From Eleginops maclovinus (Eukaryota > Chordata > Actinopteri > Perciformes > Eleginopidae): DNA of 64,000 bases. The DNA lies in NCBI RefSeq assembly GCF_036324505.1, contig NC_086351.1, forward strand, positions 6,566,001 through 6,630,000. Reading direction: 5' to 3'. The notes beneath the pieces were generated by a model. The model made no database searches. It was not told where the DNA came from and saw nothing but the letters and a program-made list of their open reading frames with translations. The position numbers and the translations under genes are program-made. This document shows, one piece after another, positions 44,746-57,905 of the stretch (positions within the stretch are counted from its first letter, which is position 1; each line of letters starts with the position of its first letter).

Positions 44746-47700
44746 ATATGACACAAAATCTCCCTTCTAATCAACCGTGGTCCAGGACAGCCGCGCTGCT
44801 CAAAGTTTCCTACCCCCCCAGGTAGAAATTCCCAAAAGACGAAAATCTCCTTTCTGAAGATCTGAGGCGCCGGAGGAGCGCTGTGAAGTCAAGGTCTGCT
44901 CATTTCTTTGAGAGAGGCTAGCCGTCGAGATAAGACTGTTATCAGATTGACGAGGGAGATGAGGAGCAGGGCGAAGGCGGAGGGGTATGATCCCCAAAAT
45001 ACCTCCATTGATGCTGCCAACGATTTTTAAGACTCATTTAGGGAGAGCAATTCTTTGAAAGTCGTCACATCGGAGGAGAGATACTTAGAGTAATTAGAAG
45101 AGAGGAAACTTCAGAAGGGATTAGTAGATTCACATATTTCTATGGAGAAAGAGCATTTGGAGAAGAGCTGCACATTTTAAGGAAAGTATAGGGGGAACTT
45201 AGGTTTAACAGCACTTAAACTATAGCTTATATGCTAACTTTTGTAGTAAAAACTGACCAGTGAAAACACAAATAATATCCATTTAAAAATGTTTAAATCT
45301 AAGGTCGTATTATAGACTGAAATAATTGCAGATATGCAGATAAACAGAGCAAGCTAACATTACTCCTTGCTGACAGAACAGGTCGCTGTGTTTGGAAAGA
45401 CAGACTCCTGGGAAATTTAGTCCGCACCTTCCTCCCCGACCAGCTGTTAGGTGTCCACAGCTCCACGGGAAAAATTGCTGAGCTCTATGACGGTGTGCAA
45501 TCGTTTTCTTCCTCCTATCTCTCTCTTACACACACACACACTCTTTTATATCATCCATGCTGGAAGTGGGACCACAGTATAGAGTGACACAAAGGTGAGA
45601 CGTGCAGTAATTGGGAGACACAGCTGGATCCCTCCTCACAGGAGACACCCGAGGTGACACGGGGAGCGTTTGTGAGACTGCGAACAGACACATACCTCAA
45701 TGTTCCTTAGGGGTATTCATCACCATCTATAGGTTGATGTAGTTAATATCATAAATCTCTCGATGGTGGGCCTACAAAGAAAAACAGTGTGGAAATCGAG
45801 GTCTCCTGGCATGAAGCGATGGACTGCTTTGAATTCTTCAGCCCCCAGGGTGTTAACGCATGGGCCAGCTGCAGAGAGATCACACACTTGAGCCTTTTTT
45901 CATTTGTTTGCATGCACACATAATGCTACAGGAACATAAAGACATAAAACACCCCCACACACACAGACATGCACAGACACAAATTAAACCACCCACAAAC
46001 ATCCGAAAAACACATGCAGGCATTTTAACACAAACCACCCACCCACTGTTCATATCCTCTACTCCCAAGACACACACACGGCAGGCAGCGCTGTGGAAAA
46101 CCATCTTAACCATCAGACATCCATTTAGTTTCAGTTTTTGGTCTGCAGAGGATGAGGTCAGCAGTCTGCTTTTGCTTATTAACACTCACTTTGTAGACGG
46201 ATCCAATTCATCACGTAGCCTTCCTGTTGTTTAATCAACCTCTCAAGCCCAGAGCTCAAAGTCAAGACAACGCGCAGGTTGACCTCTGTCTCCTCTGACG
46301 GATGATGGCGAGTGATTAATGGACCATGAACTCCGTGTGGTTTAACACATGACGGCATGGGTCTGTTCTTTTAGGAGACTTTTGTCACTGCTTCAAGTTA
46401 TCCAAAAACATCATCAAATACTAGTTTTAGACATCACAATTTTTGGCAAAGTTTTTAAATGAAATTGTGAAGACATCCCACTCAGCAAAGTTTGATAGCT
46501 CCAAAAATAAATCTGTACATTTTTTTAAAAAAAAAGCAAACTAAGCAAATAACAGTTGAAATCTGAGTCTAGTCTTTTAAGTGTCTCATAAAATAGAAAT
46601 ACGAGTCTCACAAAAATGTACTTTGTACTGTGAACACAAGCTATAAAACAAAAGGTGGCTTAACACACGGTGCAGCCGCTCTGGCAAAGTCGCTTTTCTT
46701 TGGGCAAGTATTTTCCAATAGTGCTTTCCAATTGCTGTAAAACATTTTTGTTTTCGTCTTATTAAAACATTGGTTGAAAATAACTAGGAAGTCCTTTTGG
46801 CCTCGGTTGCATTTTGCAAGACGGTCACAGCGCAATCGATGGTACGAAAAACAAGCATACTGTATAAATGAGTGTGTATATTGTAAGGGCCGCAAGCTAA
46901 AGAAACACAACTGTGTGATTTGGCATGCAACAATCATCTCCCTCTAAATGTAATAGATTGCTCCATCTTACATATTTTTCGTGGATCAGTTTTTCCACGG
47001 GGTTAATAAGCAAACGTGGTTTTCATGTCTGTGTGTAGGAAATAGTTAAATGACAGTCAGGACAGCGGTTTACTCTGGTAAGAAAATAAATGTGACACTT
47101 TTGATAATAAGTGACCTGGTGAACTTTTTAGCAACTGACAAGTTAATACTAAAGACTAACTTTCCTAATGCATGTAAAAATGGAAGGTAAAAAGTCCAAT
47201 GGATCAATACTGTACAAAAAATCTGGGTTAAAAATCCAGTCCAATTAGATAGGACTAACACACAATTGAACACAAGGGGTAGTGTTTTACTGTTCTTTTA
47301 TTATAAAGAGTAAAAACCAATGCTCAAAAAGTTGTAATGTTCCTCTCACAAGAACTCCTCTAACGTCATTCTGCAGTGATGAACGACTTGTCATCGCTTC
47401 TCTTGTTTTACAAAATCAAGCTTGCCCATTTTTTTCTAGTTTTCATGTCTTTTCCTGAGTTAAAACCATCTCAATCTGAAAACACAGTTATCTGGTGGCC
47501 TTGAGTCCGGCCCGCCCTTTCCACTGCAGGGTTCCTGCGGCGTGACATCACACGACAATGTGACGGAAATCTGCGCTGATGGAAAGCGGATTGCCACCCA
47601 TAGGCCGCTTTATTCCCTCCATTAAGTCTGGATAATCCCAGACGCTTAGCTCACCGCCAACGCCTCTCCTTTGGCCCCCCGAAATCTTCCCCTTGCAAAT

Positions 47701-50700
47701 TAATCAGTTCATAATCTCTGCCTTGCCTCGAGTCAGAGACGAGCTACCGGCGCAGTGGGGTGTGAGGACGGGACCCTGATTCTCCTGATTTCAGGATGCT
47801 GACTCGTTTGTTCAGACAATGCTGACACACACATAAACATGAGCACAACATCCCAGAGCGCACATATACTGTATAATGCATTAGACACCAGCACTAGATA
47901 GTCATTTTGGGTAACAGGGTCTGTCACATTATGACATTTTCGAGAGCATTAACAGTCTCCTGAGGGGCCCTCGCGATGCAATGACAACAAAGACATGAGC
48001 TCAGGACAAAAAATTGCAACTTCAGAGATACATGAAGAGAGATAATAACATAAATACTCTGTGGGAAATGAAAATCAGCTGCAGAATGAACCTGTAAACA
48101 AATACACTGTCAGTCACTGCACAACTGACAGGATCTACGGTTCAGAGAACAACACTCGCAGGCAAACAGACGGACAAAAAAAAGTCTGAAAGGCAGCTGC
48201 TCTGCGGAGTATCCTCTGTCTATACCCTTACTGTAAAGCGCATCATGTCACACCCTTTAACACAGCTAGATCTCACATCCCCCAAACAGTACCTGACAGC
48301 AGGACAAAAAAATTCGGAAAATCTTTTCAATTATTTATCCTGCTACGAGGGAAGCTGATGGGAAGACAGGATCAGGAGGGAAGGCGGAGCAACAGCAGCA
48401 GAGAGAGGAAGGAGGAGATGGATGCAAGCAGGTGAAGAAGGAAACAGGGTCAAGATAAACAAGTGTAAAAAGAGGAGGGCGGCTTACAATCACGCTGGTT
48501 TAAGACAATCAAATGGGCGGATTATAAAAACTGAAGAGGAGGAGGAGAGAGGCTGAGAGGGAGGGACGGAAACATAAAACAACAACACTGAGGTCAGACG
48601 GGGAGCGCAAGCTGGCGCGAAGGGTCGGCAGAGGATTTGATATATGGACAGTTGTGAAAGAGGGCAGTGAGGCATCCTTGTGCACACACACAAACACAAA
48701 TAAACACACTCACACACCAGATGGGCCTCTAGGGATTAAAGTGAGGTTATTCGTCCTCGCTGAGCCCCACACACAGCAGGCAGATCTAAACCAAAAGCTC
48801 CTCTTTCACTCACAGCAACCAGTCTGATTTCTTTCTTTTTTTTCTGGGATTTTCTTTTTTTAGAGTCAGACAGACAACCCCAAAAATACAATGCCTCAAT
48901 AAAGCACTGGAAAGTCCTGCTACCAAGCTTATACCACTAATGTGTCACACAGGCACATTTTTGTTGTTGTTTCAACCCCACCCTGACCCAGACACCATTA
49001 CATCAAAACTAAAATATTCATAGTGAACGCTGTTTCTTCTCTGCTTGCATCGTTAAATACAATTTAAGTGCAGCTCTCCAGCAGGAGATTGTGTATTTTC
49101 GTGCCCTGGTGAGGTCATATCTATTAAATAACTCCTATTACTGATGTCTATGACTCTTTTATTTTCAGGCCAGAGCCTTGCAGAATAACACGGATAAGGC
49201 TGATGGAAAGAGAGAGAGAAAAAAATGCACATTACCTGTTGAAAAGGAACAGCAGACGCAGAAATCACGTGGCAGCAAATGGGGAAAAACAGAGGAAAAA
49301 AAGCACAGGTTAGCATTTTGTTGCATACAAAAAAAAAGCAAGTGGCACTTGAATACAAAATTGCACATTTCCATTTCTGTGGAGATGAATTGTGGCACCA
49401 ATGAATGGCACAAATACCATTTGCAAGTAATTATTCGATATTTCATGACTTGAATTTATACGGAGGCATAAATTAAAAACATCAGAGGGGCACAGCCGAT
49501 TTGTTGATATAGCATTAATCAGCATATCATTGATTGTTCGGCCCGAGGCCTTTTGTTTCGTTCATTAGCTGCTAGAGAGTTATGGTGGTGTGAAATCATA
49601 TTGACATGGATTATTATGAAAGGGTTTTTTTGGGGGAGATATGAAACACGCTTTCTTTATCCTTCTCTGCTCTTTTGCTTTCATTTAGGGTCTTCTTGTC
49701 TCTAGATTTTGCATTATTCTTCCAAAGTATGATTTATTATTACTTTTAATTCTAGGTTAAAGTTAATTGACTATACACAGAGAGTAATAGCTGCAACTGC
49801 TTCCATTTCTCTGCTATTAAGAGATTATAACACAATTAGTAAACAACAGCTAATTTAATGTAGTTTCGTATTTACGTGACTTATCGATCTCTATCCAACA
49901 CCCTCATAAGCATTTTAGAGCTTTTTGTGTAAACAGAAGTGAGCCGATTAAATGCGTGGGACGAACAGAGCTGTCTGTAAATTAGTACAGGCTCGGATCA
50001 AAAGTAAATAATCAAAAAATGATGGCAGGATGCGTTTCAATGCCTGCTCTAAAAGCCTCCACTGATTTACACGCAGTACATTAATGTGCCTCTTACTTAA
50101 AGAAGAAAAGCAGGTGGGCGTATTTGGATATAAGCAGACACTCAACATTAAGACAAGATTTATTAAAAGACATATGATTGCGCACTCTGGCAAACATGTG
50201 GATTGATGAAACAGTAAGACAGGAAACAAATCGAGCTCGGCTTTCTGTGGATGTTTGTTTGTGCCGGATTTCAGAAAATGAAGACGGGCATGATGGGGGA
50301 TAAACATGCATGAGTACACTCATCTCTTCTACTCTGCCGCCCTCTGTTATTACCTAAAATATAAGACATGTCCCAAAGCTCAAGCCTCTGCCATGTGAGC
50401 ACCATCAAAGTAAAATGAAATACCCTAAATAGCATATTGTCTGATTGCCATGTTTTAAATATATTTCTCTTGTATTTCTGACATCTGCAAGCCTTTTGAA
50501 TCATAGAAGCAGACATCTTTAAAAATGTACAAAAAGTGAAGAATTTAAGAGGTATATGAAAGCAAAATGTGCATAAGCATGGAGGGAGTAGCAAGAAATG
50601 AAGAAACTAATTTAATTCTCTTATGTCAATGTATAATCCTGCCTGCCTGGGATAACACATCTCTTTTATTTATGTTACTTCCTCTAACAATAGGAAGTAG

Positions 50701-51883
50701 TAACAATGAAGAGGTCTCCTTAACCTTTCAACAGCTAATACTGCAGGGTGCCGCTTTAAAAGAAAAAGCATAGAGAATGGGAAGATCCCAGTGGATGTGT
50801 GTTTTATGCAATGAATCAAGAACTGTGTTAATTCTCAGCCCACTTCTTTTCCCTCGAAATAGACATATTTAAAGCTTTCACTGTGAAGGGGTGCAAGGGT
50901 GGGAGTTTATACACAATAAACAAGCCCTTTTTGAATTGGCTTAATCTCATTTGGCCTACTAATACGCAGCGTGTGCGCCAACACGGAACCAAAAGACACA
51001 GGAACACTGAGCCTCCATTGAAAACACACCCACAGGTTATTTTTCTCATTCAATTGAAATAGGAATATCTGCACTTCCTGTTGTTTCACTGACACTGACA
51101 ATGCCTGTGCCCCCGGGGCCTCGGTTTAACTTAGCTTGACTGTTGGTTATTGAAAAGGGACAAATTCAAACAGAAGCTTTGGGTCTGGTAAAGGGTCTTG
51201 TGTAAAAGGCCTCATGCCTGTCACAAATGTTTTATCATCTCATTGACTGTTACGGCCGGGCAGCACTTATCATTTTGAGGAATCTTTGACGTCGTCTGGA
51301 GTATAAAAGATTCAGATGAAAGCCAGTCTGCGTGTGCAGATGTGATTGACACAAGGGGCTGAACAGCTTGTGTGGTTTCTTACTGATGCATAAACCAGAC
51401 TCGGGAAAGGCTGTCCAAACACGCCTCCGACAATATCTAGGTTTTTCTTCACAGCGAGAGCATGGAGGGTTGAAGCTGATAATAGGCCTGTCATCTCAGA
51501 TCTGGCAAATTGCAGCTAGCTCTTTTGGTGTAGAAAGACGAGATAAACACAGCTCCAAAATGTGACAGCCACTGCTTCCTGTACTTCTGGTGATGAAGCG
51601 TAAACCTTCTCAAGGTGTCGGAGCAGGTTAGTGTCTTTCATTAGACAAATACTTTCAACAAAGCTGTGAAAATTCAACTATTTTATGATATAGTATGTAC
51701 AAGATATCAAAGTGTTAGGCAACACAAGCACACAGCAGTCATTTGCTTAGTACTCAACGAGAGCTCACAATGAGAGTAACCTTTGACTCAGCAGTGCTGA
51801 GCTGCGAGTACCTGATGGGTTTCGGTTGAAATACAGGTTTGCATTCAGCCAAGAATGAAACTGTATACATTTTAGTCTATGAG
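44743..51883. other. Intronic sequence, about 7 kb, no gene recognised
   Basis: The only repeats seen are a short CA run at 45528-45541 and CA-rich imperfect tracts near 45950-46080. The plus strand is purine-rich at about 48340-48600. The block 49450-49630 is AT-rich with TAAT words and mixed composition, and is a candidate conserved noncoding element. Confidence 0.4.
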
Positions 51884-52214
51884 AAGTAGAAGAAGAAGAA
51901 TCGGAGGCTGAAACCCTCTTTATTGTCACATACATGCACACAGCAGAGCACACAGTGAAATTGGTCCTCTGCATTTAACCCATCCTAGTACTAGGAGCAG
52001 TGGGTAGCTACCGTGCAGCGCTCGGGGAGCAATAGGGAGGGGGGATTGGAGAGGTCGGTGCCTTGCTCAAGGGCACCACAGCAGGGCCCAGGAGGTGAAC
52101 TGGAACTCTCCAAGTAGCAGTCCACTTTCCATATTTCAAGTCTGTTTGGGGACTTGAACCGGCGTTCCTACGATTCCCAGTCCAAGCCCCTACTGACTGA
52201 GCCACTGCTGGACA
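51884..52214 (-). mobile_element. tRNA-derived teleost SINE
   Basis: On the minus strand the element starts near 52214 with a tRNA-like head. An A-box-like tggctcagtcag lies at 52193-52204 and a B-box-like ggttcaagtcc at 52150-52160. The body contains tgcccttgagcaaggcaccg, gctccccgagcgctgcac and cctagtactaggatgggtta, words I recognise from a widespread fish SINE. It ends with gacaataaagaggg... and a (ttc)n tail at about 51885-51905. The internal RNA polymerase III promoter is degraded (gtcag for gtngg in box A). The element is in the same orientation as the host gene. The family name was not assigned. Confidence 0.8.
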
Positions 52215-52782
52215 GTAGGACACTCAGTGACTAGTATCAGCCAGGACCTGATCTTCTCCTCGCTGCGCCTCCTAAAGTCATATTTGTTCCTTTGTGTGAT
52301 ATATTAGTTCAATATTTAATCATTGTTCGTCAAAAGAAAACAAACAGCCACTGGCATTTCTCTAACAACTAAATGTGATCATTGTTTGCTAGGACTTCAT
52401 CTATTTGATGCCGCCATCGCAAACAGTAAGTGTCAATTGATTCTTGTTTCTAAATATTGACATGGTTTTCTTATAATGTCAATCTGATCACGCAACTGAC
52501 GTTTCATAAGCTGCCTTACCAGTCATATTTCAAAGCAACTAGCACCTACCACAGAGAGGAACTGAACAAGATCCTTTGCAGCAGGCTTCTATTCAAGCAG
52601 AAATAAGGTAAATGCGTTCTGATCTGATTCTGATTTGACATCTGGTCACTTTAACGTAATAACCAAATATCACCCAAGTATTACACATTCAAAAACAGAC
52701 TAAATGTAATTCCGAATTGGTTGACTTAATCCTTACTGAAAGTAGTTTCTTAAACAATTGGTTTTGAAGGTGGCTAGTTGGA

Positions 52783-53018
52783 GTGGCCTGCTACCAACCT
52801 GAAGTGGAATGGGTCTTTGATTATGGATGGATTTATATTTATTTGTATCCAAACAGAGGGACGATAGCTCATATGTGATGTTTCAAAGGTCTTATAATTT
52901 TGAAATAATAGCTCATATATGATATTTCTTTTTTTTTTTAACTGTACATCAGAATGTCCTGATATTCTCTGAGTGACTTTTTTAAGGTGGGCTGCTATCA
53001 CCCTGAAGTGAAATGAGT
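52783..53018. repeat. Local duplication with two nested direct-repeat pairs
   Basis: A 32 bp unit at 52783-52814 (gtggcctgctaccaacctga...) recurs at 52987-53018 (gtgggctgctatcaccctga...). Between them a 21 bp unit at 52864-52884 (atagctcatatgtgatgttt...) recurs at 52908-52928 with two changes. This looks like an old local duplication. It is not a known transposon as far as I can tell. Confidence 0.65.
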
Positions 53019-53099
53019 TGTTTTTTTCTTCTTGTGTATTAATAAAAAAATATTGCAATATTAAATAGAGAAGATTTAAATCAATTTCAAACTTGTACT

Positions 53100-53265
53100 G
53101 TGGATTTTAATCTACAGTCAGCAGACGTTAACTTAGCTTAGCATAAAGATTAGAAACAGGGGAAAAAACTAGTCAAGAGAACCAACTCACTGCCATGTTT
53201 AGAGCTCAATAAGGAACATGTTTTATCTTTTTCAATAGCTGCTTACAAAACCAAAAACGTATTTT
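53100..53265 (+). repeat. Common teleost interspersed repeat, copy 2 (decayed)
   Basis: This contains gttaacttagcttagcataa, agattagaaacaggggaaa, and further on cataagg...gttttatct...aaccaaaaacgt. It parallels the repeat at 33487-33790 in order and orientation. Confidence 0.6.
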
Positions 53266-53934
53266 GAAAAGGAACAAACACTGGCTGGTTCAAGAAACAA
53301 TAAATGTTCCCTGTCCGTCCCTCCTGGATATTTACACAAACCAAACATTGTCATCAAACAGAGAAAAGTAAAGAAGAGCCGAACGGAGTCCAGCGTCATT
53401 TGGAAAAAGGTTACCAACAGAAAGCTATTCTGCATGCCGAGGCACAGAGGAGGATTTCTTCACGCTCTGTTTCTTGTCCGAGTGTGTGAGCATGTGCTGT
53501 GTGCGGCACACGTGGGTCCCAGCTTCTTTCATGTATGCTTGTGGTTGGATCGATGTGTGCTGTGTACATCCGAGCCCTCAGGAGCAGCATGCACGGTGCT
53601 CCTCACAGAGAGAGGGTGACTCAACAAGACTCAAACTGAAGCAACATTCTCAGAAAAATAGCTTTACCTACTAGACAGATGTGCAGTGTTACTACAAAAT
53701 CTACTTTGTTCTGGAATAACATGAACATAATTACATTTCACATATAAAACAGAATGAAGTAAAGTGGCCCGAACAAGATATTATTTCAGACCATAATAAC
53801 AGATGTTCTTATTCCCATCACAGTACTTAAAATGGGAAATATTTCCTAAACTTATCTCAACTTTAAGTGGGAGTCGATTACACAAACCTAGAATGCCAAT
53901 AGGAGATGAAAAGAGGACAAATGTTGAAATAAAC

Positions 53935-53964
53935 CACACACACACACCCACACACACACACACA
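53935..53964. repeat. Interrupted (CA)n microsatellite
   Basis: A CA run of 30 bp with one CCCA interruption. Confidence 0.93.
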
Positions 53965-54840
53965 AGCCTATTAACAACCCAAATAAGCTAATGTGGGCCG
54001 GCTAAATAATGAGATACTGAGTGAGCACCTTTATAGAAAGGACTGTAATTGATCCTATGAGGCCATTAGGGGTTTGTGCGAGATGAGAAAAGAAAAGCTA
54101 AAGCCATTTCGCCGGCAGGCTGCAGCTACTTTTACCTGCCTCCATCAATAACCTGTGCTAAGGACACGGCAGCATTCAGACAAATGCATCGTCAGTGCCC
54201 GATATTAGAACAGAGGCCTTAGCCAGCACCCCAGTGTTTTCACAAAGGTCCAACGTGTGACGTTCTTAGAAAATCGAGGCTGACAACACAGACAGGAAAT
54301 GTAATTTGTAAAAGATTGTATTCTGAGGCAAAAGTTCAGAGAAAAAGTACAAAGGTTGGACACAGATCTTCTCTTTTGCAGGACCTACTCATTCTAACAG
54401 AATTAGGCTGGGCAGTTTATCATCTTGATATTGATATTCTGACATAACAGTACATATTAAACTTTAGGTATTATGAAAGTAGAGTGTCTTGACTTGGTTT
54501 TAAAGGCTGAGTTGTAGTGAAGCGATTCAATTTGTTTGACGGTTGATATGATATGCCTTTTCCCACTTAGTCACCTAAATGATTGTCGCCGTATCAAATT
54601 AGAGGTATTTAATGGGCAATATCCTTAGCCCTGTCTTCTGTTTTTTTTATATATACAGTCTATGGTTTTTACCCCATAGTATATTTCATAATAGTGTGTT
54701 GGGGTTGGAAAGCTTACACAATTAAAACCCTGAAACAAGCAAATCCTCAGCCATTAGAGTTTAAAATTGTTACCATAAAAGCACTCAATGGAGGACAGAA
54801 GAAACACAAGGCTCTGGCTGAAGTATAAGGACTAGCCAGC

Positions 54841-54885
54841 CCAAAAGGGATCATTAAAGTTTCATCTCCTCTCATCTCATCTCTG
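54841..54885 (+). repeat. Retroelement 3'-tail remnant (gggatcattaaagt + ctcat repeats)
   Basis: The word gggatcattaaagtttcatc followed by tandem ctcat resembles the end of fish LINEs/SINEs ('gggat.aataaagt' plus a short tandem tail). Only the tail is visible. Confidence 0.4.
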
Positions 54886-57102
54886 TGTGAATATTCAGAG
54901 ACTCTGTAAAAAGTCAGAGAAGTAAAAAAACAAGCCAATGACATGACTGATATTTTTTCCAGACGCCTAAGTCCTAAGAATCAGCTCATTGCCCTCCACT
55001 GAGATATACTATTTCACCAACTGATGCAGTCAAGAGTTCCTTGCCAGGTTCTCTCCATTCTAACCTCAGCATCCAGTCCTCTTGCGGCCATAAAACATCC
55101 ACCCCCAGCCAAAGAGAGAGTTATCGATACTCAAGTCAATCCATCCACCTCAGCGTACTCCCTCCAAACGTAGGAAACCAACCATGTCAGCCCCTTGCAG
55201 ATGGAGCAAAAGGCCATAAAGTCAATACCGTATCCATCAGCTAAATAGGCTGCCAGGATCATGATAGTTTATGGAGGAGTGGAGATAGTGTGTGGATGTA
55301 CGTTCAGTCTGCTTCAGTGTCGCTGAAAAGTCTCCAAAAATCCAAGGAGGAGTCATTTCGCTGTGCAGGGACAATAACGATAATGCTTTTTCAGAGGGAC
55401 AGCCTTACAACTTCACAGGTCATCACTTCCTCTCATAGCTGGCAGAGGTTGAAGAGGTAAAGACCTCCACAGTATGCTTCAGCTCACTTCCATTACCACA
55501 AATAGTTCATTCAAAGCTGTGGGAGGGAGAAAAATCCTCTGAGAGTGCCAGAGAAAACATGAAAAAATCTTTGCAGCAGGGTAATCATCTTCATTTTGGA
55601 TGATAACCTCCGAGTGGCCCTCTCTCTTCCTCCATCTTCTCCATATCCCAGTCAAATCTGACACCTTTCACCCTCCACCTCAGCACCGTCTCCAGCTGAC
55701 AGGCCAGCTTTCCAGAGAGGAGACCTTGAGAAGGGAATGGGCAGCCGTGTGACAGAGTGAGTGGCAGAGTGGAAAGTCATATCTATCCTTTGCCAGGAGG
55801 CAGCTTAAAGAGCATGGACACTTCCTACTGACGCAAAACTATCAAATCGCATTTCAACTCAGATGGAGGGAGACAAATAGCTTTAAAAAATGTTCATGTG
55901 ATTTATTTTTGATGCACTAATGGCCCAACACTGATTCCAGAGCAGAAGGTCTCCCACAGCGAAACGCCCTTAGCATTCAATACCTCGCTCAAAGGAAGTT
56001 CTGCCAGGATTGTGAGCAGCACCTTTGTAATAAGAGCCAGTGATTGTACAGGCAACCTTCCTCCAGCCATCGACCTCTTTATCTCCTGGGATATTTGCTG
56101 CAGGGACACACAGAGATCTGTCTGTCGTATATTATCTGTTTTGTATCGTCTTTACCAAAGCACACTGAGATTTATTTGAATAGCTCTTTGTGATTATCCA
56201 ACACCATAGCCACACCGAAGACACAAGGTCAAAAACAACAGTCTTTACTCAGAAGTGACAGAATTGATTTGAAATCCTGATTAAAAACACTGACAATTTG
56301 AGCAGATTTGTACCAGAGAATAAAGAGTGATTAAATGATATACTAAAATCAGTATATCAACTTATACCAAATCAGTTTACACAGTATGTTGGGTGATATA
56401 TAAAAAAGGGCAATAGCAAAATGTGTATGTATTTTGTGTATATCTCAGCTATACAAATATAATAGATATGCAATATATGTATCCATTACATAATTTGAAC
56501 ACCAGAGGGTACTGACAAGTTGGTGTGAAGAACAAAGAAAAAACAAGCTTGAATAATATCAGATACTCTAACTGGCCAAAATGACAATCAGCCTGGTAAG
56601 TCTGTTGGGCTACGATTGCAGCACTACTTCTAAACAAGCTTCTCTGTGTAATATAAATAAAAACAATCGAATCTGGCCAAAATAATGCCGCTTGATAACT
56701 AGGCTGCCTTCTGCAATGTGTAACCACCTTGTGTCTTAATTATCCCAGGCACTGATCCAAACAGTTCTGTGTGCATTCATTCACACACAAACACGACTTC
56801 TCCAATCCAGCACATATGCTCCCTCTGTAAACAAACAATCCGGCACCGCGGACACAAAATTACCACCAACCATCACCTCCTTTGTGCTCTAAATGCTGCT
56901 GGGTGAGAGGGGAGGTCCGCTGGCCTGCTGCAGCTGATGGAGCACAGCAACAGTGGAGGAGCAGAGCGCCGCCTGCGGGGTCGCACTGAGGCCGGGGCAG
57001 CAGGACTCCCACTGTCATATCTGACTCATCGCAGGGAGTCATATGACCAACTGCAGCATGCTGGTCTCACATACCACGCTGAACAGATGACTAGCTGTCC
57101 TG

Positions 57103-57125
57103 ACACACACACACACACACACACA
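57103..57125. repeat. (AC)n microsatellite
   Basis: An AC run of about 22 bp. Confidence 0.93.
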
Positions 57126-57444
57126 AACACATTACTGTATGTCTCATTTTTAGTCACCACAAGCGTAAGTTCCATCAGACACTGCAAGGAAAAAGCTTTT
57201 CATCAGATCTACGTTTATTAGATCATCTTTTTCTCTGTCACATTTTTCTGCTTTTCAAACTGGTAGCGGAAATAAAAGGTTATTATAAACACTTACGACT
57301 GTTTGATAAATGTTTTCCACATTACTTCGATCTCTCACTCATGAGTAATGCTTTGTGGAGGATGCTAACAGACCGCAGTTGGTCTACTTGTCAGTAACGT
57401 TAGTGAATTTGTAATGGTGATACAGGGGATAGTTTCCTTTCTGT

Positions 57445-57595
57445 TGGAAAGTTAGATGAGAAGGTCAGCCCCATTCTCAGTAAATCTGTGAGTCAAATAT
57501 GAAGTTACAGCTGGTTAACTTAGCTTATCTGGAAAGGGCTTCAACAGCCTGGCTCTGTCTAACGATAACAAAAACAAATCAAACGTTAGCTGATT
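57445..57595 (+). repeat. Common teleost interspersed repeat, copy 3 (decayed)
   Basis: Words in order: aaagttagatgagaaggtca, ccccattctcag, gtcaaatatgaag, ctggttaacttagctta, cctggctctgtcta and acgttagct. These match the same fish repeat family as 33487-33790, including parts less well preserved there. The orientation is the same. Confidence 0.6.
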
Positions 57596-57870
57596 AGTCA
57601 AATGTTTTTCGACTTTGGTTATCATGTCAAGGAAAAAAGAAGGCCCTCTCTCTGTTGGAGGTAGAGAGAGACACACACACCCACAACCCTTCAGGGGAAC
57701 AGAGGGAAGGGAGATGGAGAGAAGTGGAACGGAGAGTCATGGGGCAGAGCACACACAGAGTTACAGATGGACTAAAAAACTGATCAGGCGGAGGAAGAAG
57801 ATATGCAAACAACCTCGAGCTGATTCAAATGAATAAATAAATAAGTACATCTAAATTCAAATCTATGAAG

Positions 57871-57905
57871 CTGTCTGTCTATCTGTCTGTCTGTCTGTCT
57901 GTCTG
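57871..57905. repeat. (CTGT)n microsatellite
   Basis: Tandem CTGT with one CTAT unit, about 35 bp. A short AAAT run precedes it at about 57830-57843. Confidence 0.95.

Larger units (their letters stand above)
53266..57444. other. Intronic or intergenic sequence, no gene recognised
   Basis: No exon was recognised. Short repeat traces: tatatacagtctatgg near 54650, and a LINE-tail-like stretch at about 54841-54885 (gggatcattaaagtttcatc then ctcatctcatctc). The region 56880-57010 is locally GC-rich but shows no coding pattern that I could match to the mannosidase stem or anchor. Confidence 0.4.

Noticed and set aside
52150..52204. Possible tRNA gene (A- and B-box-like words)
   Set aside because: The rest cannot fold as a tRNA and the sequence continues into a SINE body and tail, so it is the SINE head.
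52240..52270. Minus-strand stretch encoding RRSEEKIR or, in another frame, EAQRGEDQ before a gt, reminiscent of the AQREKIK end of the preceding mannosidase exon
   Set aside because: The REKI-like frame does not end in phase 0 at a usable donor, the frame that does end in phase 0 loses the match, and the acceptor is weak. A chance resemblance next to a SINE is more likely.
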